38,598 nt of DNA from Clostridium sp. (GCA_015058375.1 SVCK01000136.1:1-38598), one strand, 5' to 3'. Counted from the stretch's first letter, positions 1 to 7,826 are shown. The notes: generated from the letters alone by a model not told the origin. Numbers and translations are program-made.

Positions 1-1
1 A

Positions 2-374
2 AATAGAGGTGTAAAAAATATTCTTATAGCATGTATGGATGGTTTAAAAGGTCTACCACAAGCACTAAAAACCGTATTTCCTGAAGCTAATATTTAAATA
101 TGTATTGTTCATCAAATAAGAAATTCTATAAAATATATATCTTCAAAATATATCTTCAAAAGATAAGAAAGAATTTATGCGAGATTTAAAAGAAGTATAT
201 AAATCAGCTACCAAGGAGCTTGCGTTAGCACAGCTAGATAATTTAAAAGATAAATGGTCTTCTAAATATGGAATGGTTATTGACTCTTGGTATAATAATT
301 GGAATAACTTATCTATTGTCTCACCTAAATTATTTCACGGTTTGCACTCTACAGTAAGGAAAAAAATATTTTAG
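2..374 (+). pseudogene. IS256-family (mutator) transposase remnant, 5' end outside window
   Basis: The frame opening at base 2 reads through IACMDGLKGLPQAL and ICIVHQIRNS, which are characteristic of IS256-family DDE transposases, and continues after a frame change as MRDLKEVYKSATKELAL and WYNNWNNLS. The copy is dead. A TAA at 95-97 stands where the family usually has Gln (CAA to TAA is one change). A 13-bp tandem duplication (136-148 and 149-161) then shifts the frame; removing one unit restores the family-like reading SSKDKKEFMRDLKEVY. Beyond about base 320 the match becomes poor and appears internally deleted, because the segment normally joining the WNNLS region to the LHSTVRK-like segment is missing. 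The N-terminal part lies upstream of the window. The family assignment is from motif recognition and is firm; the exact IS name cannot be given. Confidence 0.85.
136..161. repeat. 13-bp tandem duplication inactivating the transposase
   Basis: Two perfect adjacent copies of tatatcttcaaaa occupy 136-148 and 149-161. The 13-bp unit is not a multiple of three and moves the reading frame; deleting one copy rejoins the two transposase frames with a family-like peptide across the join. It looks like a replication-slippage event in a gene no longer under selection. Confidence 0.85.
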
Positions 375-623
375 AAATGGGATATTTGAGAAATGCTAAA
401 AAAAGTCTATTAAAAACTCTTAAAAATAGGATAAAAAATATAATTTTAATCTTTACAAATGGTATAAAACAGTTTTATTTTTAGCGAAATAAAATAAATA
501 GTTATTAGATATTCTAGTAATAAAAAAACAAAAGAACACACAAACAAAAATGATAATAAATTGAAAAAATGTAAAGAAAGTATAAAAATTAACGACTATA
601 ATAAAAAGAAGGGAGTGTTTTTC
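375..623. other. AT-rich gap between transposase remnant and coiled-coil gene
   Basis: I see no convincing gene here. The stretch probably contains the degraded tail of the insertion sequence and the promoter region of the next gene. A start at 561 (ATT or TTG-like) can be forced upstream of 624 in the same frame, but it has no ribosome binding site, so I treat 561-623 as leader. Confidence 0.4.
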
Positions 624-1181
624 ATGCAAATTAATAGTTGTACAAGAGATTTGAATATTTATAGTAACCGAAAAATAAAAAACAATAATACTTTAAGTAA
701 TCAATCCAGTACTTTTACACCTAAAAATAAAAATGCTAAAGTTTCTGATAAGTTAAAAGAAGTATTAGATCAGAAACAAAAGATGGAAGAAAATTTACAA
801 AAGATGAAAGAAAATAGAGAGAATTGTATAAACGAATTAAAAAATAGAATTGAAGATGCATGTAATCAGTTTGAAAATTTAGCTGATCAATTAGATTGCG
901 CAGATGATGAACTAGATTGCGCAGATGATGAACTAGATGCATTAAAAGAAGGAAAAGTTATTAGTGAAGATAATGGGATGTCTAAAAAAGATATATTAAA
1001 ATCTTTAGAGGAATTGAATAAATTTATAGTTGATTCTACAATTGAACTAGAAAACTATACAAAAAATAGTGCAAAAGAAATTGAAAAAATGCAAAAGGTT
1101 ATGGAGAAGTTCAATAATGGTTTTAAAGATGATTCTAAATATAATTTAAATGAAGGATTTTTTGTGGATCAGTATAAATAG
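624..1181 (+). CDS. Coiled-coil protein of unknown function with duplicated CADDELD heptad
   Basis: A 185-residue protein of unknown function. The ATG at 624 is chosen because GAAGGGAG lies just upstream (608-615); the longer frame back to 561 has no such site. There is no signal peptide or membrane segment. The first 40 residues are Asn/Ser/Lys-rich and probably disordered. The rest (about residues 40-165) is highly charged with heptad spacing of hydrophobic residues, as expected for a long alpha-helical coiled coil. The centre carries LDCADDELDCADDELDAL, in which a 7-residue unit is repeated exactly, also at DNA level. Cysteines are few and sit in these repeats. The gene stands alone between the dead transposase and a terminator hairpin, so context gives no function. 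It may be a structural or regulatory accessory protein; I do not recognise a family. Confidence 0.7.
   Translation: MQINSCTRDLNIYSNRKIKNNNTLSNQSSTFTPKNKNAKVSDKLKEVLDQKQKMEENLQKMKENRENCINELKNRIEDACNQFENLADQLDCADDELDCADDELDALKEGKVISEDNGMSKKDILKSLEELNKFIVDSTIELENYTKNSAKEIEKMQKVMEKFNNGFKDDSKYNLNEGFFVDQYK
894..935. repeat. Perfect 21-bp tandem duplication inside the coiled-coil gene
   Basis: Bases 894-914 and 915-935 are identical and encode DCADDEL twice. The unit is 21 bp, exactly one coiled-coil heptad, so the reading frame and the helical register are both kept. The absence of silent differences points to a recent duplication. Confidence 0.95.
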
Positions 1182-1390
1182 GGAATAAAAAGTATTGGGG
1201 AGATATAAGTTATGAAATTAGTAAAAAGAGAGACAATAGATAAGTTTGTGTAGACAAGCTAAGAGACTGTGTGAAGTTTTTTCGAGCCTGTCAATAGTGT
1301 AATATTTTCTTTGAAGTAAGGTTGAAGAATTAAAGTTAGGATCCAACCTTACTTTTTTAATTTTCCTTAATTGGCGATTATAGCTATATT
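1182..1390. other. Intergenic stretch with a possible gene or IS relic
   Basis: A 13-codon frame (ATG at 1212, preceded by GGGGAG) reads MKLVKRETIDKFV then stops, and may be the beginning of a broken gene. The text around 1244-1290 (agactgtgtgaag followed by a T-run) has the look of an insertion-sequence terminus, but I found no partner inverted repeat. A terminator at 1314-1358 closes the stretch. Confidence 0.3.
1314..1358 (+). terminator. Rho-independent terminator
   Basis: An 11-bp perfect stem (aagtaaggttg with caaccttactt) around a 19-base loop is followed by a T-run. It reads on the plus strand and would end transcripts from the coiled-coil gene. It also separates that gene from the convergent acetyltransferase. 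Confidence 0.75.
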
Positions 1391-1864
1391 TTAAATGTAG
1401 TACTCTAATCTTAAATTTCTATTTTGGAATCCCATATCATAATAGAATGTTATTGCATTTTCATTAAAGGACCAAACATTTAACTGTATTGATTTACATT
1501 TTTCTTCTATACAAATATTTTTCATCATTTGTAACATTCCCTTTGCAATTCCTTGCTTTCTATACTGAATATCAGTATAGATTTCTTCTATATAGATGTA
1601 TTTATCCTCATTTTGAACCGAATTTTCTTCTACTTTGATAATTTTTCCTAGTGTATATCCTACTACTTTTCCTTTAATACTAGCCACTATTATTCTATAT
1701 TTATTATTGTTTAATTTTTCAATATACTCTTCTTTAGTTAAAATATTTTTGCATTCTTTATACACATCACTTCTCGCATCACAATGAATTTTATGAAGTT
1801 CTCCAAGAAATTTTTTTATATGTATGAAATCACTTTCCACGGCATTTCTAAATTCAACTTTCAT
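1391..1864 (-). CDS. GNAT family N-acetyltransferase
   Basis: A 157-residue protein of the Gcn5-related acetyltransferase fold, which transfers an acetyl group from acetyl-CoA to an amine on a small molecule or protein. The acetyl-CoA pyrophosphate-binding loop is visible as YRKQGIAKGM (residues 101-110, the R/QxxGxA pattern). It is preceded by the beta-4 strand IYIEEIYTDIQ and followed by LNVWSFNENAITFYYDMGF, the usual family C-terminal motif. Length is normal for a single-domain GNAT. The minus-strand start has AAAGGA upstream. It is oriented opposite to its neighbours and appears monocistronic. Substrate cannot be told from sequence. The protein looks intact, unlike the decayed genes around it. 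Confidence 0.88.
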   Translation of the reverse strand: MKVEFRNAVESDFIHIKKFLGELHKIHCDARSDVYKECKNILTKEEYIEKLNNNKYRIIVASIKGKVVGYTLGKIIKVEENSVQNEDKYIYIEEIYTDIQYRKQGIAKGMLQMMKNICIEEKCKSIQLNVWSFNENAITFYYDMGFQNRNLRLEYYI

Positions 1865-2244
1865 CGATATATTTTATCCTTTCTTTTTCATGCATCAAAT
1901 TCTATTACAATCAATAAAATACTCCTAAAAATACTTAAAGTTCTCTCGATATATTATTAAGTGTAAGTATTTGTGTAAATATTATCATCTATTTACTTTT
2001 TATGCAATAATATTTTGAATCGTTTATTTGTGATTGGGAGAGCGCTGCAAAGGAAGTAGTTTATGCAGGGTTAGAAGTTTTTATGATTGCAGGTGTAATA
2101 GTCGCTAGTGGGATTTTAGCTATATAAAAAAGAGTCAGCCTTAATTATTGTAGTTCTAGATAAGAATACTAACTTTTTATCTTCATGGATGGTATACTAT
2201 ATTTGTTTATGATATTGATATAAGAACATAGAAAGGAATAAAGA
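1865..2244. other. 380-bp gap with an orphan gene remnant and the promoter of the next gene
   Basis: Apart from the remnant at 2011-2127, the stretch is AT-rich non-coding DNA. A TATACT at 2193-2198, preceded by TGG in extended -10 position (2190-2192), is a plausible promoter for the gene at 2245. The -35 region is weak. Confidence 0.4.
2011..2127 (+). pseudogene. Remnant of a gene 3' end (possible membrane-protein C-terminus)
   Basis: After a stop at 2008-2010 the frame stays open for 38 codons, reading ...WESAAKEVVYAGLEVF then MIAGVIVASGILAI and stopping at 2125-2127. The composition is protein-like (Ala, Val and Gly-rich, ending in a hydrophobic helix) and unlike the surrounding AT-rich spacer, but there is no start codon or ribosome binding site for it. 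I read it as the last part of a lost gene. I cannot name the family. Confidence 0.35.
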
Positions 2245-3063
2245 ATGAAAAAGTATTTGGTGCCAGTAATAATGTTGGCAATATTTGAAATAGTAGCAGT
2301 AATGCTATGGCTGACGAAGGATAAACTATTTTATCTTTTAAATTTTAGTTATATAGGATTGTGCGTATCATTGGGGGTATTTTTGTTTATACGAAAATAC
2401 AAGTATGCTCGTCATATTGTACAGATTTTAGTAGGGGGATATATGTTGATATATCTTGGACTGATTTGCAATGAGAATATGCAGATAGAAGGATTTTGGT
2501 ACTATCTGTTTACAGGTGTATTTGAAGCTGCAACTATTCATTATGCTGTTGCCAAAGTTTTTGGACCACTAATTTTTGGTAGAGGTTGGTGTGGATATGC
2601 ATGTTGGACTGCAATGGTGTTGGATTTTTTACCATATAAAGTTGCGAAACAACCGCGTAAGAAAATTGGTTAGATTAGATATATAACGTTTATGCTTTCT
2701 TTGATATTTGTTGTATCATTGTTTTTTATAGGTACAGGAAATATAGAACGCATTATGTTTTGGGCATTTGTTATTGGAAATGTGATTTATTATGGTGTTG
2801 GAATTATTCTTGCATTTGTATTCAAAGACAATAGGGCATTCTGTAAATATATTTGCCCAATAACAGTGTTTCTAAAACCAATGAGTTACTTTTCATTCAT
2901 AAGAATTAAATGTGACAAGGATAAATGCATTTCGTGTGGAAAATGTAAGCGAATGTGTCCGATGGATGTTGATGTGACAAATAATTCTAGAAAAAGAAAA
3001 AATGGGACTGAATGCATCTTGTGTATGGAGTGCGTAAAAAATTGTCCTAAGAATGCATTATAA
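2245..3063 (+). pseudogene. Membrane-bound 4Fe-4S protein (NapH/CcoG-like) interrupted by an in-frame TAG
   Basis: Two open stretches (2245-2670 and 2674-3063) lie in one frame and make one 272-codon gene broken only by TAG at 2671-2673 (codon 143). The first half has about four membrane helices and ends with FGRGWCGYACWTAMVLDFLPYK, the cysteine-containing loop typical of NapH/CcoG/YccM-like membrane ferredoxins. The second half continues with a helix, FCKYICPITVFLKP, and a double ferredoxin domain with CISCGKCKRMCP and CILCMECVKNCP, enough for two 4Fe-4S clusters. The family would pass electrons at the membrane. The first possible restart (ATG 2692) has no ribosome binding site, so the second half is probably not made. 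TGG (Trp) to TAG is the simplest origin. Everything else is conserved, so the mutation is recent, or a sequencing error must be excluded. Confidence 0.8.
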
Positions 3064-3134
3064 TTTTGTAGTTGATTTTTTAAAATATAAATAATATCAT
3101 TAGAAATAGTCTGAGGATACAAAGGGGGATGAAG

Positions 3135-3635
3135 ATGGATATAGCACTTTTTTCTAATTGTTATAATGTGCGTCGCATGGATAGACAGGATGTTCCAGAT
3201 ATATATTCATTATGTAGTAAGAACAGCTTATATTATAAATATTGTCCACCATTTGTGACAACTCAAAGTATTGTTGATGATATGAAAGCTTTGCCACCTA
3301 AAAAAGAAATAGTAGATAAGTATTATATAGGATATTATGATGGTGAAAAACTTATTGCTGTTATGGATTTTATTATGGGATATCCATATGAAAAAACAGC
3401 TTTTATAGGTTTTTTTATGACAGATGTATCTATTCAAAATACTGGAATTGGAAGCAAAATTATTGAAGACTTATGCTCTTACTTGCTTAAGATTGGAATT
3501 TTGAGTGTTCGGTTAGGATGGGTAAAAGGTAATCTACAAGCAGAACATTTTTGGCACAAAAATGATTTTTTGGAAATAGGAATTACCCATAAGACAGAAA
3601 AATATACTGTAGTTATGGCTGAAAGAGTTTTATAA
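3135..3635 (+). CDS. GNAT family N-acetyltransferase
   Basis: A 166-residue acetyltransferase. AAAGGGGG (3121-3128) touches an ATG at 3129 but is 6 bases from the ATG at 3135, so I start at 3135 (MDIALFSNCYNVRRM). The acetyl-CoA loop is QNTGIGSKII (residues 101-110), following the strand AFIGFFMTDVSI, and the C-terminal motif GNLQAEHFWHKNDFLEIG matches the family pattern in which a residue pair precedes an aromatic and a Phe. It would acetylate an unknown small-molecule or protein amine. It lies about 70 bp after the broken ferredoxin-type gene and before a 51-residue protein gene. Its sequence differs clearly from the GNAT at 1391, so it is not a local duplicate. Confidence 0.88.
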   Translation: MDIALFSNCYNVRRMDRQDVPDIYSLCSKNSLYYKYCPPFVTTQSIVDDMKALPPKKEIVDKYYIGYYDGEKLIAVMDFIMGYPYEKTAFIGFFMTDVSIQNTGIGSKIIEDLCSYLLKIGILSVRLGWVKGNLQAEHFWHKNDFLEIGITHKTEKYTVVMAERVL

Positions 3636-3682
3636 ATAAAACTTTAAGAAAGTAAATAATAGAAAAAGATTGGGAGTAAGAT

Positions 3683-3838
3683 ATGAATAAGAATATAGAG
3701 ATGATGAAGAAAATAATTGAAGAAAAAAAGAAGAAGGGAAATAATACAAAGAATAAATTAAGGGCTCAAAAGTCAATGGGAAGAGCTTCAAAGGGAGTTA
3801 AAGGAAGTAATAATGGTGGGGGACTATTTGACAAATAG
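3683..3838 (+). CDS. 51-residue Lys-rich small protein, unknown function
   Basis: A short frame with ATG at 3683 and GGGAG about 7 bases upstream (3672-3676). The product starts MNKNIEMMKKIIEEKKKKG, a charged helix, and ends in a flexible Gly/Ser/Asn tail, SKGVKGSNNGGGLFDK. It is strongly basic (about one third Lys/Arg) and has no Cys and no membrane segment. The good ribosome binding site and protein-like composition argue that it is a real gene. I believe similar small proteins occur in other clostridia, but that is recollection. A nucleic-acid-binding role is possible from charge alone and is not shown. Confidence 0.7.
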   Translation: MNKNIEMMKKIIEEKKKKGNNTKNKLRAQKSMGRASKGVKGSNNGGGLFDK

Positions 3839-3910
3839 TATAAAATTAGAAAAAATATTGATATTTTATAAAAAAAGAAGTAATATATGGATGTAAAGAA
3901 AAATTAAATA

Positions 3911-4020
3911 ATTCTTCAGGGCAGGGTGCAATTCCCTACTGGCGGTACAGCCCGCGAGCTATTTAAAGCAGATTCGGTTAAATTCCGAAGCCAACAGTAT
4001 AGTCTGGATGAAAGAAGAGA
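3911..4020 (+). ncRNA. FMN riboswitch (RFN element)
   Basis: The stretch contains the conserved blocks of the RFN element in order: a closing stem (tcttc near 3913 with gaaga near 4014), AGGGCAGGGTG, ATTCCC, GGCGGTACAGCCCGCGAGC, GATTCGGTTAAATTCCGAAG, CCAACAGT and AGTCTGGATG. These form the multi-helix junction that binds FMN. It precedes the riboflavin operon, and two hairpins follow it. By family knowledge, FMN binding favours termination so that the operon is shut off when flavin is plentiful. Confidence 0.97.
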
Positions 4021-4061
4021 TATTGTTATTTTTTGATATGCAAAAATTATATTACTATAGG

Positions 4062-4092
4062 CTCTGAAATAGTTTTATTTCAGAGTTTTTTT
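4062..4092 (+). terminator. Riboswitch expression-platform terminator
   Basis: A perfect 9-bp stem (ctctgaaat with atttcagag), a 6-base loop and seven Ts make a strong intrinsic terminator 42 bases after the FMN aptamer. It is the likely FMN-controlled terminator. Confidence 0.85.
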
Positions 4093-4147
4093 ATTTATAT
4101 AGGGATTATTATTTGTGGTATCAAAAATTTTAATGTTGTATTAAAGG

Positions 4148-4178
4148 CCTTGAAGTGATAACTTCAAGGTTATTTTTT
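4148..4178 (+). terminator. Second hairpin terminator before ribD
   Basis: A perfect 9-bp stem (ccttgaagt with acttcaagg) and a 4-base loop are followed by a T-rich run. It lies between the first terminator and ribD. It could be a second attenuator or a translational-level structure. Confidence 0.65.
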
Positions 4179-4239
4179 GCAAATAAAAAGGCAATATACC
4201 TGAAAAACTATAGAAATAATATTGAAAGGAGTGATAAGT

Positions 4240-5331
4240 TTGGATGAAAAGTGGATGAAATTAGCTTTGGAATTGGCTAAAAAAGGACAAGGCTTTGTAA
4301 ATCCTAATCCTATGGTAGGAGCTGTAATAGTTAAAAATGGAGAAGTTATTGCAAAGGGATATCATAGAAAGTTTGGATTTCCTCATGCAGAAGTTGAGGC
4401 TTTTAGAAATGCAGATAAATCTGTTGAAGATTCTACTTTGTATGTTACTTTAGAACCTTGTTGCCATTATGGAAAAACACCACCTTGTGCTGATTTAATT
4501 GTTCAGAAAAAAGTAAAACGTGTTGTGGTAGGAGTTTTAGATCCAAATCCATTAGTTGCAGGTAGAGGAATTAGAAAATTACAGAAGGCAGGGATAGATG
4601 TAACTGTTGGTGTAATGCAAGATGAATGTAGAAAATTAAATGAAGTATTTTTTAAATACATTTTAAATAAAAAACCATTTGTAGTAATGAAAGCAGCAGT
4701 TTCTTTGGATGGGAAAATAGCAACTAAAAAAGGTGAATCTAAGTGGATTTCAGGAAGAGAGTCTAGAAAAAGAGTTCATGAATCTAGAGGTAAATATTCA
4801 GCTGTTATGGTAGGGATAAATACTGTTCTGGAAGATAATCCTTTATTAACTTGTAGAGTTAAAGAAAAAAATAATCCAATAAGGGTAATTGTAGATAGTA
4901 ATTTAAGAATACCATTAGATTCAAAGATTATAAAAACAGTAAGTGAAGTTCCTGTAGTAATAGCAACTGTAAATAAAGACTTAGAAAAGATAAAAAAACT
5001 TATGAAGATGGGAGTTACAGTATTAAAAACAAATAATAAAGATGGAAGAGTTGATTTGAATGAACTTATTTCAGAACTGGGAAAAAGGAATATAGATAGT
5101 ATCCTTATTGAAGGAGGGGGAACATTAAATTATTCTGCATTGCAAGCTGGAGTTGTTGATAAAGTTGAATTTTATATAGCACCTAAAATAATAGGCGGAG
5201 TTGATGCAAAAACTTCTGTTGAGGGAATAGGAATAGACAAGTTGTGTGAAACATTTAATGTTAACTTTGGTGAAGTATCTAGAATTGGCAATGATATTTT
5301 AATTCAAGGTTATGTAGAAGGGAAGAATTAA
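4240..5331 (+). CDS. ribD: Bifunctional diaminohydroxyphosphoribosylaminopyrimidine deaminase / 5-amino-6-(5-phosphoribosylamino)uracil reductase
   Basis: Catalyses the second and third steps of the riboflavin pyrimidine branch: zinc-dependent deamination followed by NADPH-dependent reduction of the ribosyl side chain. I place the start at TTG 4240 (MDEKWMKLALELAKKG), 7 bases after AAAGGAG at 4226-4232; a TTG at 4222 lies before that site. The protein is 363 residues, normal for RibD. The deaminase domain (about 1-145) has the zinc site: H49-A-E51 and C74-CHYGKTPP-C83. The reductase domain (about 146-363) has KPFVVMKAAVSLDGKIAT, the SKWISG region and the glycine-rich SILIEGGGTLNYSAL. It is the first gene of a four-gene operon under the FMN riboswitch, with only 3 bases before ribE. 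No key residue is missing. Confidence 0.96.
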   Translation: MDEKWMKLALELAKKGQGFVNPNPMVGAVIVKNGEVIAKGYHRKFGFPHAEVEAFRNADKSVEDSTLYVTLEPCCHYGKTPPCADLIVQKKVKRVVVGVLDPNPLVAGRGIRKLQKAGIDVTVGVMQDECRKLNEVFFKYILNKKPFVVMKAAVSLDGKIATKKGESKWISGRESRKRVHESRGKYSAVMVGINTVLEDNPLLTCRVKEKNNPIRVIVDSNLRIPLDSKIIKTVSEVPVVIATVNKDLEKIKKLMKMGVTVLKTNNKDGRVDLNELISELGKRNIDSILIEGGGTLNYSALQAGVVDKVEFYIAPKIIGGVDAKTSVEGIGIDKLCETFNVNFGEVSRIGNDILIQGYVEGKN

Positions 5332-5334
5332 AAT

Positions 5335-5985
5335 ATGTTTACAGGAATTGTTGAAGAAGTAGGCTTAATTGAAAAAATAAAGATAGGTGAAAAGTCATCA
5401 AGTCTTATTATAAAAGCTAGCAATGTATTAAAAGGAATTGATATTGGAGATAGTATTTGTACAAATGGTGTGTGTTTAACAGTAGTTAAAATAAGTGAAA
5501 ATAAATTTGAAGTAGATGTTATGCCAGAAACTTTAAGAAAGACAAATTTTAATCAATTAAAGATTGGTAGTAAGGTTAATTTAGAACGAGCATTAACTTT
5601 AAATACAAGGCTTGGAGGACATATAGTAAGTGGCCATATAGATGGAACCGGAAAGATAATTCATATTGAAAGAGAAGATAATGCTGTATGGTTTTGGATA
5701 GAAATTGCTGAGGAGTTAACTAGATACATTGTAGAAAAAGGTTCAATAACTGTGGATGGAATTAGTTTAACTGTAGCTTTTGTGGATAATAAAAGCTTTA
5801 AAGTGTCTATAATTCCTCATACGGCTAAAGAAACTATTTTGTTAAATAAGTTAGTGGGGGAAGAAGTAAATATTGAATGTGATATTTTAGCTAAGTATAT
5901 TGAAAGATTAATTAATCCTAAAATTCAAAAGAGTATGGAACGTGAAATAGATGAAAAATTTTTAATAGAAAATGGTTTTGTGTAA
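5335..5985 (+). CDS. ribE: Riboflavin synthase alpha chain
   Basis: Catalyses the dismutation of two 6,7-dimethyl-8-ribityllumazine molecules to riboflavin and the pyrimidine. The 216-residue protein begins MFTGIVEEVG, the signature start of the family. It consists of two homologous lumazine-binding barrels: repeat 1 (about 1-97, with CTNGVCLTV and MPETLRKTN) and repeat 2 (about 98-195, with GGHIVSGHIDGTG, ITVDGISLTV and IPHTAKET), followed by a C-terminal helix for trimerisation. The gene is separated from ribD by three bases, consistent with translational coupling. The equivalent gene is called ribB or ribC in some organisms. An isolated DnaA-box-like TGTGGATAA at 5781-5789 lies inside the coding sequence and is probably chance. 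Confidence 0.96.
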   Translation: MFTGIVEEVGLIEKIKIGEKSSSLIIKASNVLKGIDIGDSICTNGVCLTVVKISENKFEVDVMPETLRKTNFNQLKIGSKVNLERALTLNTRLGGHIVSGHIDGTGKIIHIEREDNAVWFWIEIAEELTRYIVEKGSITVDGISLTVAFVDNKSFKVSIIPHTAKETILLNKLVGEEVNIECDILAKYIERLINPKIQKSMEREIDEKFLIENGFV

Positions 5986-5997
5986 GGAGAAGATTTG

Positions 5998-7197
5998 ATG
6001 TATAAGTTTAATAGTATTGAAGAAGCAATAGAAGATATTAAAAAAGGAAAAATGGTAATAGTTATTGATGATGAAGGAAGAGAAAATGAAGGAGATTTAA
6101 TTGTAGCTGCAGAAAAAGTGACTCCTGAAATAATTAATTTTATGGCTACTAAAGCAAGAGGACTTATATGTATGCCGATGGAAGGAGAAATACTTGAAAA
6201 ATTAGAGATAAATCAAATGGTTGAAAATAATACAGATAATCATCAAACAGCTTTTACTGTTTCTATTGACCATATAAGCACAGCAACAGGAATATCAGCA
6301 TTTGAAAGAGCTAAAACAATAAAGGAAGCTATAAATGAAAAAGCAAAGTCTCAAGATTTTAGAAAACCAGGTCACATATTTCCTTTAAAAGCTAAGAAGG
6401 GGGGAGTGCTAGAAAGACAAGGACATACAGAAGCAGCAGTGGATTTGGCAAAAATTGCAGGGCTTAAATGTGCAGGGGTTATATGTGAGATTATGAATGA
6501 GGATGGAACAATGGCAAGAACTCCTCAACTCTTTATATTTGCTAAGCAATATGGATTGAAGATAATAACAGTAGCTGATTTGGTTGAATATAGAAAGAAA
6601 TATAATGATTTTGTTGAAGAGGTAGCAAAAGCAAAAATGCCGACTAAATATGGAAATTTTATGATACATGGCTATATAAATAAATTAAATGGAGAACATC
6701 ATATTGCTCTTGTAAATGGAGAAATAAATGGAGATTTTCCTGTGCTTACTAGAATTCATTCTGAATGTCTTACAGGAGATGCATTAGGTTCTAGAAGATG
6801 TGATTGTGGAGAACAGTATGATGCTGCTATGAGAAAAATAGCTGAGGAAGGTAATGGAGTTCTTGTGTATATGAGACAAGAAGGAAGAGGGATTGGACTT
6901 ATAAATAAAATAAAAGCATATGAACTTCAAGATAAAGGTTATGATACTGTGGAAGCAAATTTAAAATTGGGATTTCCTGCTGATATGAGAGAATATAGTG
7001 TTGCGGCACAAATATTAAAAAAATTAGGAGTGAAACAAGTAAAGTTAATGACTAATAATCCTCAAAAAATAGATGGATTATCGAAGTATGATGTAAAAAT
7101 TGTTGAACGAGTTCCGATTGAAATGAAAGCAAATGTTAATGATTTATTCTATTTAAAAACTAAGAAATATAAGATGAACCATATGGTTAATTATTAG
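5998..7197 (+). CDS. ribBA: Bifunctional 3,4-dihydroxy-2-butanone-4-phosphate synthase / GTP cyclohydrolase II
   Basis: Supplies both starting compounds of riboflavin synthesis: the four-carbon unit from ribulose 5-phosphate and the pyrimidine from GTP. I use ATG 5998, 7 bases after AAGGAGA; a TTG directly before it is an alternative. The 399-residue protein has the synthase domain first (about 1-200), with the metal and substrate motif [12 protein letters not shown] and the [14 protein letters not shown] [14 protein letters not shown]. The GTP cyclohydrolase II domain follows (about 201-399), with [18 protein letters not shown], carrying the zinc-binding cysteines, and RQEGRGIGL. Length and domain order match the fused RibBA of other Firmicutes. 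It is the third gene of the FMN-controlled operon. Confidence 0.97.
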   Translation: MYKFNSIEEAIEDIKKGKMVIVIDDEGRENEGDLIVAAEKVTPEIINFMATKARGLICMPMEGEILEKLEINQMVENNTDNHQTAFTVSIDHISTATGISAFERAKTIKEAINEKAKSQDFRKPGHIFPLKAKKGGVLERQGHTEAAVDLAKIAGLKCAGVICEIMNEDGTMARTPQLFIFAKQYGLKIITVADLVEYRKKYNDFVEEVAKAKMPTKYGNFMIHGYINKLNGEHHIALVNGEINGDFPVLTRIHSECLTGDALGSRRCDCGEQYDAAMRKIAEEGNGVLVYMRQEGRGIGLINKIKAYELQDKGYDTVEANLKLGFPADMREYSVAAQILKKLGVKQVKLMTNNPQKIDGLSKYDVKIVERVPIEMKANVNDLFYLKTKKYKMNHMVNY

Positions 7198-7218
7198 AAT
7201 TTAGGAGATAATGAAAAT

Positions 7219-7686
7219 ATGAAAATTTATGAAGGAAAATTAGTAGCAGAAGGATTAAAAATTGCAATAGTAGCTGCTAGATTTAATGAGTTTATAGTAT
7301 CAAAGTTAGTAAGTGGGGCAAAAGATGCATTAATTAGACATGGAATTAGAGAAGAAGATATTGAAATAGCATGGGTTCCTGGAGCTTTTGAAATTCCACT
7401 AATAGCAAAGAAAATGGCTAAGCTAGAGAAATATGATGGAATTATATGTTTAGGCACTGTTATTAAAGGTGCAACGTCACATTATGATTATGTATGTGCG
7501 GAAGTTTCAAAGGGAATTGCACAAGTTTCATTATCAGAAGAAATACCAATTGCATTTGGAATTTTAACAACAGATACAATACAACAAGCTATTGAAAGAG
7601 CAGGAACAAAGGCTGGCAATAAAGGGTATGATGCAGCAGTGACGGTTATTGAAATGATTAATCTTTTGACACATATGCATAAATAG
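7219..7686 (+). CDS. ribH: 6,7-dimethyl-8-ribityllumazine synthase
   Basis: Condenses the RibBA-derived dihydroxybutanone phosphate with the RibD-derived aminouracil to give lumazine, the substrate of riboflavin synthase; the family forms hollow icosahedral capsids or pentamers. The 155-residue protein shows ARFNEFIV (substrate loop), [26 protein letters not shown] with the catalytic His of the SHYDY segment, and [27 protein letters not shown] lies upstream of the ATG at 7219; the earlier ATG at 7211 is out of frame. It is the last gene of the operon and is followed by a terminator. Length is standard. Confidence 0.97.
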   Translation: MKIYEGKLVAEGLKIAIVAARFNEFIVSKLVSGAKDALIRHGIREEDIEIAWVPGAFEIPLIAKKMAKLEKYDGIICLGTVIKGATSHYDYVCAEVSKGIAQVSLSEEIPIAFGILTTDTIQQAIERAGTKAGNKGYDAAVTVIEMINLLTHMHK

Positions 7687-7740
7687 TAGGTATAAATTAA
7701 AGAGATAAGAATAAAAATTAAATATGGTTATTTGAAAATA

Positions 7741-7784
7741 ACAGCCTGTATATCATTGTGATAGTATAGGCTGTTTTGATTTTT
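7741..7784 (+). terminator. Terminator of the rib operon
   Basis: An 11-bp stem with two G-U pairs (acagcctgtat with gtataggctgt) around a 12-base loop is followed by ttttgattttt. It closes the rib operon 55 bases after the ribH stop. Confidence 0.7.
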
Positions 7785-7826
7785 AGAAAAGTAAAATTAA
7801 TTAGAACTTGAGGAGGTCTGATATTG

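Noticed and set aside
1244..1290. A terminus of the IS256-like element
   Set aside because: The sequence has the flavour of an IS end, but no inverted partner or target duplication was found.
2671..2673. The in-frame TAG as a recoded pyrrolysine codon
   Set aside because: The position is in a loop after the cysteine motif with no reason for an unusual residue, the family is not known to use pyrrolysine, and no recoding structure was seen. A nonsense mutation is simpler.
2692..3063. A separate ferredoxin gene starting at ATG 2692
   Set aside because: It is in the same frame as the upstream half, has no ribosome binding site, and begins in the middle of a conserved membrane segment.
5781..5789. 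TGTGGATAA inside ribE as a functional DnaA box
   Set aside because: A single match within coding sequence is expected by chance over this window length.
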